This document shows, one piece after another, positions 9,328 to 20,301 of a stretch of DNA of 31,648 nt. The translations under genes were made by a program, and so were the position numbers. The notes beneath the pieces were generated by a model. It made no database searches. It had not been told where the DNA came from and saw only the letters and a list, made by a program, of their open reading frames with translations. Position 1 is the stretch's first letter. Each line of letters opens with the position of its first letter. The stretch is from assembly GCF_963678635.1 (NCBI RefSeq), contig NW_026970835.1:1-31648 (forward strand). The letters run 5' to 3'. Source of the DNA: Symsagittifera roscoffensis. Its lineage: Eukaryota > Xenacoelomorpha > Acoela > Convolutidae.

Positions 9328-9502
9328 CATAGATGTAAAGCTACCCTTTCGTAGCTCTCTTGATGGTCGAAAAAGGCGAACCTCCGCTGATTATTCTGAG
9401 CAGACGGCGAATCGATTGTGCCAAAATGTTTCAAAAAACCCGAAAATTAGTCAAATACTTTTTGTTGAAACAGGATAATAACTTCGTAGAATTAACACTC
9501 AC

Positions 9503-9593
9503 TTGGCCGGTATGTCGATTTTGGCTATCCCAGCTGTGTGGAACTTCATTCTCTTGTCTGTATTTTGAGTATCGTTATAGGTCACAGTCGCAT
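9503..9593 (-). CDS. Inactive trypsin-like protease homologue, exon 2
   Basis: A 91-bp exon between acceptor GTTTCAG and donor CCAA/GTGAGT. It encodes residues 90-120, from ATVTYNDTQNTDKRMKFHTA to GIAKIDIPA. The phase-1 entry makes an Asp codon with exon 1 and the phase-2 exit makes an Asn codon with exon 3. The segment aligns with the trypsin strand that normally reads DIALIKL. Here it is GIAKIDI, so the catalytic Asp position is Gly111. Confidence 0.8.
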
Positions 9594-10205
9594 CTGAAAC
9601 ACATACTTTCAAAGATAGAAAGTGAGAAGTTTTTCTTCAGCGTCGTTCGCGCTTTCAGTCAAATCTGATCTCACGCTTCGGTTCCATAGCAGTAAGCAGA
9701 CAACCGCGTTTTTTTCCTAAGTATGCTTTCGCATCGCGAGTCTGATTGGTTAAAATTGTTTTTGTATACCTACAGACGATACAGAATACGCGGTTGTTTA
9801 CTTACAGACCGTCATCTTCACGCTAAATCTCTTTTCTTTTATCTGTTAAGTTGATACTTTAGAACAGATAGATATATAATTTCAAGGTGTGAGTATAGCT
9901 GATTTTTTTTTTCGATTGAAATGCATTTTGTAACGCAAATTGAACAAAAACTTTTTAACAATTTAAAAATTAACCCCCAAAGGAAATGAGAAGCACCAAA
10001 ATTTTATTCCACTTTTTAAGGGAGAACCACGATTGAAACCTACTTTATATTATTATTTTTTTCCGATCTGCGAAACTGAAGGCACTCTCGCTATTATCAC
10101 GCAAAAAAAAACAAATAATGGTGAGCCTCGAACTCTCTGGGTTGAGATTCAATATCCTCCTAATAAGACTTCCAAAACTCGTAGGTATTTAGTTTTCGCA
10201 ACCAC
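9594..10205 (-). other. Intron 1 of the trypsin homologue
   Basis: On the minus strand it runs from GTGGTT to TTTCAG (612 bp). AT-rich, with no element recognised. The plus-strand open frame at 10033-10395 crosses into exon 1 and is its antisense shadow. Confidence 0.7.
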
Positions 10206-10473
10206 CATAGATAACGTGATCACGTTTGATTTTCTCACCCCTCCAGTATTTCTCATCGATCATTTCTCTGAAATCTTTTGTGAAGCAGTAAGCAGTCGTT
10301 ATCACTTTGTTTTCCTTCACGAAAGTTCCTCCGCATCTGATGCTCCCATTCTTGCCTGTCGGAATTTCCAAGTGGGCAAAATAAGCGGGCCATGATAACC
10401 TTTGTACTTCGCATTTTGCGAAACTTATCAGAACAAATATTGCAAAAAATTTTACCCAAATTGCCATTTTCAT
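10206..10473 (-). CDS. Inactive trypsin-like protease homologue, exon 1 (start and signal peptide)
   Basis: Serine protease fold, predicted to be secreted and non-catalytic. The chosen ATG at 10473 gives a clean signal peptide (MKMAIWVKFFAIFVLISFAKC), with a second ATG two codons on. Residues 43-64 are the classic trypsin strand and loop GSIRCGGTFVKENKVITTAYCF, in which the usual TAAHC has become TAYC: the catalytic His is Tyr62. The two cysteines of the His-loop disulfide (47 and 63) are kept. No R/IVGG activation cleavage site is visible, which also fits a protein that is not a zymogen. Exons 10206-10473, 9503-9593 and 7975-8554 give 312 residues with all junction phases matching. Known inactive relatives act as decoys, cofactors or adhesion proteins; the role here is unknown. 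Confidence 0.85.
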
Positions 10474-12300
10474 TTTGCCAATTTGCCAATATTTGTTGTT
10501 AAATTACCAATTTTTATCAAATTTCAGTTTTGAATTATTTTTGAATTATTTGAATTCTGTCTTGAAAGATGTGAAATGTTTGTGGGAACCAAAATTTATG
10601 GCAGTAACTTGAAATGAAGAGTCGTTTGATTTCAAATGAAGTTCGTCGATTTAAGCTGAAGTTCTGATTTACTGTCCGCCATTTAAACGGTGCTTTGTCA
10701 ATTTAAAATCAGGTCACTACGTCGAAATTTTCAAACCTATAAAGGCGGCCTATAGTCGTGCACTCATTTAGCAGACAAGTCCCTGAAATGGAACCAGGGT
10801 GTTGCATTTATCACTCTAAAAAGCTTTAAGTACAGCTTTTCAGTGTTGTAAATGTCAAAAAATTGCATTTGGAAAATCTTAGACTACTTGAGTATTCGGT
10901 TCGTTACTGCTATATGAAAATGCACTACAATTCAAGCGCTTAGTTATTCGCTTTTAAAAATTTGATGACCAAATTTGAAAGCAGACATCAAAAAGTGTCT
11001 ACAAGAAAGTAATTTCTACCAACAAGGGCTCATTTTGATGCTAGTGTGAATTTATATCATATAGAAAGTTTGTCTTCAAACTCATATGAACCTTCGACTC
11101 ATTGTGAATCATCCAATCATCTACTTTCTGAAAATATGACATAAATGAACAAGTTGGAAATTAAAAAAAAATCAGAATATCGAGTTTTGACAAGTCTTTT
11201 TTAGCACAAAGTTACATGATTAAATTTGTATTTTGCTAAAAAATTTTTTGAAAAAGTATAACAATTTATCATTTTTTTTTGCTTAAATTTGTGACCGCAA
11301 AATTTTCAATAGCAATGAATAAAATTTCTGAAAACCAGCGAGCTTATTTTGCATGTAGAAATGCGCATATATCGGCCATTGAAAACATAAGAGAAACTTT
11401 TATGATTAAGAGTTTTTATATTCAACGTTTTTAGTCATTTTGCTATAGATTGTACCGAGCGTTGACGTTAATTTCTTCATAGTTCACACTTTTATTGAAA
11501 AATATTGAACTTTCAGAAAATCAAAAACTCATGTTTCGTTTCAACTCGTTGTTTCAATGCAGGTGATTCTTGTATCCAGGCAAAAATATCAGCCAAAACA
11601 GTTTAAAAGCAATTGCAACAAAAAGTTTAGATTTTACTTGATATGTTGATTTGAACAAATACGCTATTAAAATTGAGTTTTTAATATGCAAAAGTAAACA
11701 GAAACATTTTTTGCAGAAAACTATTTAGCGGAAAAACAAGCACATTATTTTTCATATTCCAGCGACAACCCATTTTGTATTTTATATACGGACGGGAGGG
11801 GTTGTGTTTTCCATTCAAAATGTTCTATATTGTTCACCCCAAGGCTCCATTCTGATGCAGCATTTTTTCTTTTTTTATAGATGTTTTGTCGCCCGTTGAT
11901 TTGAAAAGCAAAATCAACTAGAGTACGGATGACACGTCAATGTTTAATAATGATACAAGGAAGCTGTTGACAATGGAAAAAGTTAATTACCGGGACAAGG
12001 AAATTAGAAGATCAGAGTATATTTGAGTTTCGACGGTACCCCCATCTAAGAAAAGTGGAAAAAAATCAATTATAATGGGTTTTTGTGGTCTAAAATGTAT
12101 TTAATATAGTCGATTCCCATTTTGCCCCAGACAACAAAAAAATAGTAATTTTGATTCTAATCCATTGTTTTTATCCAATTTAAAGTTAATTATAATCCAT
12201 TCAAAATCAATTAAAATGGACTTTTCCAATTTACTTTTAATTCACGTAGTTTATATTTTGTAAAAATTACTGCATTTATCAAATAAGTAATGCAAAATGT
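10474..12300. other. Intergenic AT-rich region
   Basis: No gene supported on either strand. The 300 bases next to 10474 should hold the promoter of the trypsin homologue, but no TATA box stands out. Short hairpins such as CCCTG...CAGGG near 10770-10790 occur. Frames are short and AT-driven. Confidence 0.5.
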
Positions 12301-12339
12301 TTGCAAAGCGGCTGTATGGCCTACTCATATTCTAAATCT

Positions 12340-12485
12340 AAGACCAACGTTTGCCCCTTTGCCTCTTTTACCCCCCCCCCCCCCCCCAACGATTGCTCTT
12401 TTGCCCCACCCCTCAGGCTAATGTTTGTCCCTTTTCCTTTTACCTCATCAACGTTTTCCAATTTGCCCCATTCCCTCATCAGCAC
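12340..12485. repeat. C-rich minisatellite with a 17-base C run
   Basis: Degenerate units around CAACGTTTGCCCC / TTTGCCCC repeat about four times. The unbroken C run is at 12371-12387. Two overlapping open frames here (12301-12495 and 12351-12584) simply read the repeat. Confidence 0.65.
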
Positions 12486-12834
12486 ACGTTTCTAAATAAA
12501 TTAAGAAAAAGGTTGAAAGTAAGAAAAACTGAGAAATACAAAATGATAAACAGAAATCAAAGTTGCGCTGAAAAAAATGTTTAAACTTAACAATAAGTAA
12601 TCAATTTTAGTTTTAAAACAATGAAAACGACTTTATGTGCATTGAAATTGGCATCTCAAACAAAGGAAAAAAGGTTAAAATTGAGTTTTTTTGTGCTTAA
12701 CCATAAAAGTGAAAAATGAATCAATCATAATTGATTTGCAAGGGATTTTAATGCTTTAGTAAAGAAGTGTAAGGATTCTTTACACTTGGAATAGCATTAT
12801 AATCTATTTTTACTTAATGATAATCAAGTATTTT

Positions 12835-13380
12835 TGTTCCGACTTTCGATACGAAAGTAACGGAATATTTGTGCTCGGGGTGGGTTTTTTTCTTTCTTCA
12901 GACAAATTTCGACTTTTTAACTAGCCATTTTTGACCGATTTTTTTATATCATTCAAAAGGTATTGTTGTTTTGAGCTTAAATTTGAAAAGATATTTCACC
13001 TGTGATGATTTTTTGTAAAGTTATGAGGGTTTAAAGATTTCCATTCTGGCCATTTTGACCAATTTGGGACAATTAACGCGCAATATAATTCGCGCTGTTA
13101 ACGCGTAAGCGGAGATTTAATCCGTCTTATAAATCGTTCCAAATTGGTTGAACGAAGCTTATTTGCCATAATTGATTTGTTACAAGGAACGAAATCTATC
13201 TTTTTGTACTTTATATGGCGTGTGGGGGGATGATTTTCATAAAAAATTTCAAATTTTAGAAAAAAAAAATTTCATTTTTTTTTATTTCATTTAATTTTTT
13301 TTAGGTATTACTGCTGCTCAATAAATCTTAAAAGGCAGTCGGTACATTCAGGGCTTCGCCCTGATACGAGCAGTCTTGTT
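12835..13380 (+). mobile_element. Hairpin-ended element, copy 3 (full length, 546 bp)
   Basis: Same 546-bp length and orientation as the copy at 4877. The 5' hairpin is ACTTTCG-ATA-CGAAAGT, with only the triloop differing. The subterminal inverted match AGTCGGTACA and the 3' hairpin CAGGGC-TTC-GCCCTG (13349-13363) are followed by GATACGAGCAGTCTTGTT. No open frame. Confidence 0.8.
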
Positions 13381-14534
13381 TGCTTTTAGAGACACTGACA
13401 ATGAGACTCATTTTTAATCGATTTATATTCCCGGAACTCCAGTGCGGGTAACTTGCGTGCAAATTGGGTGAAATTTTTCTGCATACTTTAATTAACCTTT
13501 GGTTGAGTATACCCTGGTTGTCCAACTCTAAATCAAGTTATGAGCAACCAAATAGTTTAAAAATTGCATATCAAATTTTTACTGAATTTTTTCGATTTGA
13601 TATTGTATAAACATTTTACAATAAAACTTTGAACAGTTCTGGGATAATAAATTTTTTGTTTTTGTGTATCTTCATTTTAAACAACAAAATATGTTGTCAA
13701 TTCTTGTCGTCTAAATTCACAGAGCTATCACCTAAGTTCAGTTATTTCATAATCGTCTAATATGCTGGGCATCTAATTTCCTAAACCCTTAACTATCAGC
13801 TCCTCTAACTGCAAGGATCGTGAATTTGTCAATGAGCTTTTGAAGACAATGCAACATAAATCATTTTTTGAATCCATTGAATCTTTTAAGTTTTTCAGAG
13901 ATCACATTTATGATAAACATAACATATTTGGGCAGTTAAAACAAAATTATTACATTTTGAGGAAATTATGTAATACAATTGAAAAAAAAGTTTTTTAGGA
14001 CAATTTTTTTCCGATATAAAATGTATTTTTTTTTAGTACAAATGTTTTGTTTTCTATTGTATAAAAATCCTTACACTTCATAATCTGCAACGGACCGATT
14101 GAACTCAAAGTTTAAGCTTTGCAAGCGTTTTGCTAGCATGATTGTCCATGTTTTCTGGACAAAAAATTGTTTCTAAAAGTCTAATTACGCTTTATGATAA
14201 TACTCTTTTTGTTCAATCAGATATTATTAAGTTTTTTTATGCCCCAATACACCGCTTGACTTTTCAAAAACCGACGCACAGAAATCCAGAATTTCAACAA
14301 AATTTTTCTTGACACTGGTCAAAACAAGCAGGCTAATGAATTACGCTGCAGACCTGGGTGCAGAAAAAACGAAAGAACAGAATTATTAACAGGGATAAAA
14401 ATTGTACCCATATTTGGTACAGATCACCAAAAATTTATCATCGCGCAGTTTTTGATTGATTTAATTCATTATACTTCATGAAATTGTACCGTGTTTTTAT
14501 GCGGTAGTTTGAATTGCTAGTTTTGTTTAATTAT
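13381..14534. other. Intergenic AT-rich region
   Basis: No credible frame or element. A short frame at 13328-13525 overlaps the element end and has no support. Confidence 0.5.
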
Positions 14535-14711
14535 TCAATTTTGGACTTCGTTTGCTTTTTTCATCGCGTCTTTTAAGGTTCCGTATTCTTTCATTATTTC
14601 ATCCAAGAGTTTCTTGATGTCCTGAACGAACTTTGTCTTCATATCTTCATACTGGTTGATCTTATTACGACAATCTCCACGGAAAGTGTTGACGCGAAAG
14701 CTGTGATCGCT
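14535..14711 (-). CDS. Probable terminal exon of an unknown helical protein
   Basis: After a strong acceptor (GTTTTTTTTTCAG) a phase-0 frame reads SDHSFRVNTFRGDCRNKINQ and continues as a charged, heptad-like helix (YEDMKTKFVQDIKKLLDEIM) to EVQN and TGA. The coding is G/C-richer than its surroundings. The frame could extend upstream to an ATG at 14786, but that stretch is AT-driven and contains the polypyrimidine tract, so the exon start at 14711 is preferred. It is the same strand as, and a likely partner of, the segment at 15352-15533, although no direct in-phase splice joins them. Confidence 0.55.
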   Translation of the reverse strand, partial: SDHSFRVNTFRGDCRNKINQYEDMKTKFVQDIKKLLDEIMKEYGTLKDAMKKANEVQN

Positions 14712-15351
14712 CTGAAAAAAAAACTCTGGATAGGTCTTATTAAAAAGTTCTATGATCATTTCTAAGAAATTCATAATGTTTTTCATTGAAAAAATTCTGT
14801 GATCGCTCTTAAAAAACTTGTAAAAGTTTTTATAAAATTAATGATGATTATTAAAGAAAGCATTATGGTTTTTCAAAAAATTACTTAAACTTTTTCCCAG
14901 TATTTTTTTTCGGTTTTTATCATTTCAGCTTTTTCAATTTCAAATTTCAAGTTTTTTCATAAAAAAAAGTATTTTCCCAGTAGTTTTTTTTTATCATTTT
15001 CACAAAATATTTTCATAAGCAATTCAGCATATTTTTTTTTGCAAATAGTCTAGACTTCTATCATGAATCGTATTAGAAAAAGTATATTTTCTCCAGAATT
15101 CCTCTCAAATTTGAGCTGGGAAAAAATAATTTGCCATATAAGCTTATTTTTAGAAAAGCTCAAAAAAATCTATTCGGCCGACCTGAAAAGGTCGAAATTT
15201 TTTTGTAGATCTTTTTCTAATAAAACTAGCTCCCCTCATGAAAAGTGAAAATTTAAGGTGTTTGCTTCGCCTCTAACTCCATTTCCATGTTTTTATAAAG
15301 TCGAAAATAAAAATAAAATTTCTTTGAATTCTTTGGATTTTTTGGATAATT

Positions 15352-15533
15352 TTTTTACAAGACATTTTAGAAAAACTTGCTTCGTAGAGTGAACTGGAAG
15401 CCTGCTCTTCGACCAAAAGAAGTTTGAGGAACTCATTTTGGTACTCCAGGATGTCAAATGTCATCTCCTCCAATCTCCTTAGGGTGCAGTTTGACAGCCT
15501 CTCAACGTCCTCCATTCCCGTTTTCACTTTGAT
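15352..15533 (-). CDS. Probable internal exon of an unknown helical protein (intact copy 1 of a repeated segment)
   Basis: Acceptor TTCTGTAG is followed by a phase-0 frame: IKVKTGMEDVERLSNCTLRR, then LEEMTFDILEYQNEFLKLLL, an amphipathic helix likely to form a coiled coil. The donor is unclear: TCTT/GTAAAA and GCAA/GTTTTT are both in phase 1, whereas the next exon enters in phase 0, so a small exon may be missing. The first part is repeated at about 16.4, 18.2, 19.6 and 20.9 kb, where it reads IKRKIGLEDVERESNCIIRR in intact form. The family is not recognised. The left edge is approximate. Confidence 0.5.
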
Positions 15534-16410
15534 CTACAGAACGAGACATATTTTGTGCAAAATTATGACAAGTTTATCGATGATAGCGCGCGAATAACCA
15601 AAGATAACCAACCCTCATTTAAATTTTCAATTTTTTTTTTCATTATTATGTACTTATATTTTATTTTTTAAGTTGTTTTTATTTATGACCGTTTATTGGA
15701 GGTAAAGGACCAAAATAAGAGTCGTTCAGATCTTTACGAATAGCTAACTTTGTTCCCCTCTTGAAAATTTCAAGAACAACAATTTATGAGGCTTCTTAAA
15801 GCACTTTCCTGAGAATAAAAAAAAGCCTTGGAAGAAAAGCAAAAACGGCTTTTTCTAAAAATGTTTTTGCTTTTTTTGATAAAAAAAGCTGTTATACAAT
15901 CGAAATTTTCTTTTCTCCGGGTTTTTGTCTGCTCATAGCCAAACGAACATCAACATTTGCTAAAAAAAATGCCGAATTGTTTGTGGTCGAAAGTATCTGT
16001 GATTCGTGCAAATTAAATTTAAATTAAGAAATCGGGGGTGAAATTGTAGATTATGTGAAAAAGTCGAGGCTTACATTCAGAAGTCGGAGGTAAAATCATT
16101 ATTTTTTGTTTTGTCGGTTTTTAAACTAAAATGAAAAGCAAAAGCTATTTTTTCTATAACATGATGTTGAATTTTAAACAAATTCTTCTTAGAATTTTTC
16201 AACAAAGAGACATTTTTTCTAATGTGAAAATTACTCTAATGTTGTAACCAAAGACACAAGCTTAATCCCCAATGTTGCAAGTTCTATCAATACCAGTTAC
16301 AAGATTCAATACAAACTTTCCGCAATTGCAAAATCAGAGCCTTATCAGAACTTAACATCAAAATCGACTATGAGACAGAACATGAGGAAAAAAATGATTT
16401 TTTTTTATAC

Positions 16411-16502
16411 GGCTCAACAGCTCTCAACTTCTCCAACCTCCTTATGATGCAGTTTCACTCCCTCTCAACGTCCTCCAATCCAATTTTCCTTTTGATCTAC
16501 AG
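16411..16502 (-). pseudogene. Helical-segment copy 2 (stop codon)
   Basis: On the minus strand after TCTGTAG the frame reads IKRKIGLEDVERE, then TGA in place of the Ser codon, then NCIIRRLEKLRAVEPYK. One base change explains the stop. The region following the segment does not match the C-terminal part of copy 1. Confidence 0.5.
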
Positions 16503-17196
16503 AACGAGGCATCTTTTTGTCCCAAACTATGACAAGCTTATCGATGATAGCGCGCAAATAACCAAAAATAACCAACCTGTTTTTAAATTTTCAAATTATG
16601 TTTCAATTATTATGTACTTATTTTTTAACTTGTAAATTGTTGTTAATAATGACTGTTCATGGAGTTAGATGACCTAGATATCAGAAGTTTTGATATTTAC
16701 CAATAGCTACCGTTGTTCACCTCTTGAAAGTTCAAAATCAATAGTTTTTGAGGCTTCTTTTAGCGCCTTCTTGAGAACCAAAAAAGCCTTAAAAAAACAA
16801 AAAACAACTTTTCCTAAAAAAATTTTTTTTTTGATAAAAACTGTTATACAATTGAAATTACCTTTTCTCTAGGATTGTGTCTGCTCCAAATCAAACAAAC
16901 AAAAAATATCACTATTCGCAAAAAATGTAAAACTGTTTGTGGTCTGAAATCTCTGTGCTTCTTGGAAAACAACCAACTATCCTTGTGTCAGTTATTTTGT
17001 AATCGACAAGACTTTGTTTTCAATTTGGGAAAGATCAATTTAGGATCACTTTAGGTTGAAAAAAGTTAGGGTTCTTGTTTAAATTGATTTAATGCAAAGA
17101 TTTTTATGAAATTTTTTGTCAAAATTCATGTTAATTTGTAGTTCGAATTTCGAATTTTTTGTCGTTTTTTATGCATATAAAAAACATTTAGGTAAA

Positions 17197-17246
17197 ACAA
17201 GACTGTTTATAGCAGGACAAAACCCTAAATGTTCCGACTGCCTTTT
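17197..17246 (-). mobile_element. Solo 3' end of the hairpin-ended element
   Basis: Reverse-oriented and decayed. The plus strand reads AACAAGACTGTTTATAGCAG, then AAATGTTCCGACTGCC, the complement of the 3' terminus of the 546-bp elements. The terminal hairpin is mutated and no body follows, so this is a severe truncation. Confidence 0.65.
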
Positions 17247-17440
17247 TATTGGTATCGAAAAGTTTTCGTGTAATTAATTTTTGGCAAAACTATGAATTTT
17301 AGGCTGATCAATTCAAAAAATTAAGTGCTGCCCATTGAAAGCAATTGAAACCAATTAGGTGCCTCAAACAATTCAAATTGAAACATTTTGTATTGTGGGA
17401 AAATAAAAAAAAATTCCAAAAATGAATGACATGTTACTTT

Positions 17441-17512
17441 AGTGGTGTGCACACTCCGTAGGTCGCATGTAGATCAAGCGCTCGATCCCCGCTGGAACAG
17501 AGTTTTGTAACA
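17441..17512 (+). repeat. tRNA-like segment, copy 1
   Basis: TCCGTAGGTCGCATGTAG then GCGCTCGATCCCCGC resembles an A-box followed by a T-arm/B-box (GGTTCGANTCC). AGCG pairs with CGCT around the TCGATCC loop. The A-to-B distance is too short for a whole tRNA, so it is a tRNA-derived head at best. GTGGTGT and ACACCAC (near 17444 and 17532) bracket it. Confidence 0.4.
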
Positions 17513-18224
17513 GTGTTCTAAATAAAAACACCACCCCTAGCAGATATTATTATATCCTTCTTTTTTTTCGAAAGTAGGAGCAATAAATCTAAAAAATGCT
17601 GTTGTCTGGAGCTCAAAATTGGACAAAATTCACCTATGAATTTTTTCCTGAAATTATAAGGGTTTGAAAGGTGCTAATTTGGCCATTGTATATAAATAAG
17701 GCACAACAAATTGTATTTTAATAGCACGCGTAAGTTAATGAGTAATGTTTTCTTCCAAAAGGAATAGTGGCCAGTCATTTGACGTTATCTGTACAGTGCA
17801 TGACGCTATAATTTTTTGAAGATCAAATTAAGAAATCGGGGGTTAAATTGTAGTTTATGTTAAAAAGTTGACGCTTGCATTCAGAAGTCGGGGGTAATTT
17901 TTTTAAAATAGTTTTGTCGGTTTTTAAACTAAAATGAAAACCAAAACCTAGTTTTTCTATAACAAGACGAAGACGTTGAATTTAAAACAATTTTTTCTTA
18001 GTTTTTTTCAATAAAAAGACATTTTTTCTAATGTGAAAATTACTCTAGTGTTGTAATCAAAGACACAAGCTTAATCCCCAATGTTGCAACTTCTATGAAT
18101 ACCAGTTACAAGATTCAATACAAACTTTCCGGAATTGCAAAATCAGAACATTATCAGAACTTAACAACAAAATAGACTAAGAGACAGAACATGAGAAAAA
18201 TTGATTTTTTTGTTTTTATACGGC

Positions 18225-18312
18225 TCAACAGCTCTCAACTTCCCAAGCTCTTAATGATTCAGTTTGACTCCCTCTTAACGTGCTCCAATCCAATTTTCCT
18301 TTTGATCTACAG
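18225..18312 (-). pseudogene. Helical-segment copy 3 (stop codon)
   Basis: The frame reads IKRKIGLEHVKRESN then TGA (Cys codon TGC changed), then IIKSLGKLRAVEPYKN. It is the unit paired with copy 4. Confidence 0.5.
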
Positions 18313-18837
18313 AAGGAGGCATCTTTTTGTCCAAAATTACGACAAGCTTATCGATGATTGCGCCGAAATAACCAAATCTAACCGACCTGTATTTTAAATA
18401 CCAACATGTATTTAAAATTTGGTGGAGTTAGAGGACCAAGATATCATAAGTTTTGAATTTTACGAATAGCTACTGTTGTTCCACATTTGACAACTTTTAG
18501 AACAATAGTTTTTGAGGCTTTTTTTAGCGCCTTCTTGAGAACAAAAAAGCCTTGAATTTTTTTTTGATAAAAATTGCTGTTTTACAATCGAATTTACATT
18601 ATCTTTAGGTTTTTTCTGCTCATAATCAAACGAACAAAAACCATCACTATTCGCACATAAATGTAGAACTGTATGTGGTCTGAAATATCTGTGTTTTTGG
18701 AAATCAATCAACTACCAACTTTGAGTCGCGTATGAAAATAATGAAATCAATTAGTTGCTTCAAACAATTCAAATTGAAACATTTTGTATTGTGGGAAAAC
18801 AAAAAAAGTTTCCAAAAATGAATGACATGTTACTTTA

Positions 18838-18907
18838 GTGGTGTGCACGCTCCGTAGGTCGCCTGTAGATCAAGCGCTCGATCCCCGCTGGAACAGAGTT
18901 TTGTAAC
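18838..18907 (+). repeat. tRNA-like segment, copy 2
   Basis: Nearly identical to the copy at 17441, with CGCCTGTAG for CGCATGTAG. The AGCG/CGCT stem and TCGATCC loop are kept. Confidence 0.4.
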
Positions 18908-19621
18908 AGTGTTCTAAATAAAAAACACCACCCCTAGCAGATATTACTATATCCTTCTTTTTTTTCGAAAGTAGGTGCAATAAATCTAAAAAATGCTGTT
19001 GCCTGGAGCTCAAAATTGGACAAAATTCACCTATTAATTTTTTCCTGAAATTATAAGGGTTTGAAAGGTGCTAATTTGGCCATTGTATGATAAATAAGGC
19101 GCAACAAATTGTATTTTAATAGCACGCGTAAGTTAATGAGTAATGTTTTCTTCCAAAAGGAATAGTGGCCAGTCATTTGACGTTATCTGCACAGTGCATG
19201 ACATATAACTCTTTGAAGATCAAATTAAGAAATCGGGGGTTAAATTGTAGTTTATGTTAAAACGTTGACGCTTGCATTTAGAAGTCGGGGGTAATTTTTT
19301 TTATAGTTTTGTCGGTTTTTAAACTAAACTAAAATGAAAACCAAAACCTAATTTTTCTATAACAAGACGTTGAATTATTTAAAACAATTTGTTCTTACTT
19401 TTTTTTCAATAAAAAGACATTTTTTTTAATGTGAAAATTACTCAAGTGTTGTAATCAAAGACACAAGCTTAATCCCAATGTTGCAACTTCTATGAATACC
19501 AGTTACAAGATTCAATACAAACTTTCTGGAATTGCAAAATCAGAACATTATCAGAACTTAACAACAAAATAGACTAAGAGACAGAACATGAGAAAAATTG
19601 ATTTTTTTGTTTTTATACGGC

Positions 19622-19709
19622 TCAACAGCTCTCAACTTCCCAAGCTCTTAATGATTCAGTTTGACTCCCTCTTAACGTGCTCCAATCCAATTTTCCTTTT
19701 GATCTACAG
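19622..19709 (-). pseudogene. Helical-segment copy 4 (stop codon)
   Basis: The same inactivating TGA as copy 3, so the stop predates the 1397-bp duplication that made units 3 and 4. Confidence 0.5.
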
Positions 19710-20231
19710 AAGGAGGCATCTTTTTGTCCAAAATTACGACAAGCTTATCGATGATTGCGCCGAAATAACCAAATTTAACCGACCTGTATTTTAAATACCA
19801 ACCTGTATTTAAAGTTTGGTGGAGTTAGAGGACCAAGATATCATAAGTTTTGAATTTTACGAATAGCTACTGTTGTTCCACATTTGACAACTTTAAGAAC
19901 AATAGTTTTTGAGGCTTCTTTTAGCGCCTTCTTGAGAACAAAAAAGCCTTGAATTTTTTTTTGATAAAAATTGCTGTTTTACAATCGAATTTACATTATC
20001 TTTAGGTTTTTTCTGCTCAAAATCAAACGAACAAAAACCATCACTATTCGCACATAAATGTAGAATTGTTTGTGGTCTCAAATATCTGTGTTTTTGAAAA
20101 TCAATCAACTACCAACTTTGAGTCGCGTATGAAAATAATGAAACCAATTAGTTGCTTCAAACAATTCAATTTGAAACATTCTGTATTGCGTGTTAAAAAT
20201 TTTTTCCAAAACTGCATGACACGTTATTATA

Positions 20232-20301
20232 ATAGTGCGACACTCCGTAGGTCGCATGTAGATCAAACGATCGATCCCCCGTTGGAACAGAGTTTTGAAA
20301 A
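20232..20301 (+). repeat. tRNA-like segment, copy 3
   Basis: Diverged copy. The stem changes on both sides, AGCG to AACG and CGCT to CGTT, which preserves pairing around the TCGATCC loop. Confidence 0.4.

Larger units (their letters stand above)
8555..9502 (-). other. Intron 2 of the trypsin homologue
   Basis: On the minus strand it runs from GTGAGT to ATTTCAG (948 bp). It carries two hAT-like miniature elements, a partial one (8726-9066) and a complete one (9136-9327). Confidence 0.75.

Noticed and set aside
10033-10395. 120-codon plus-strand open frame
   Set aside because: It is antisense to exon 1 and crosses the exon-intron edge of the minus-strand gene.
12301-12584. Two overlapping Pro-rich frames
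   Set aside because: Both are translations of the C-rich minisatellite, including the 17-base C run.
18460-20108. Minus-strand frames starting IDFQKHRY in units 3 and 4
   Set aside because: They look conserved only because the two units are near-identical duplicates; the corresponding region of the other units does not keep the frame.
17441-20301. Functional tRNA genes
   Set aside because: The A-box to B-box distance is too short, no anticodon arm fits, and the acceptor ends do not pair; only a tRNA-like segment is claimed.
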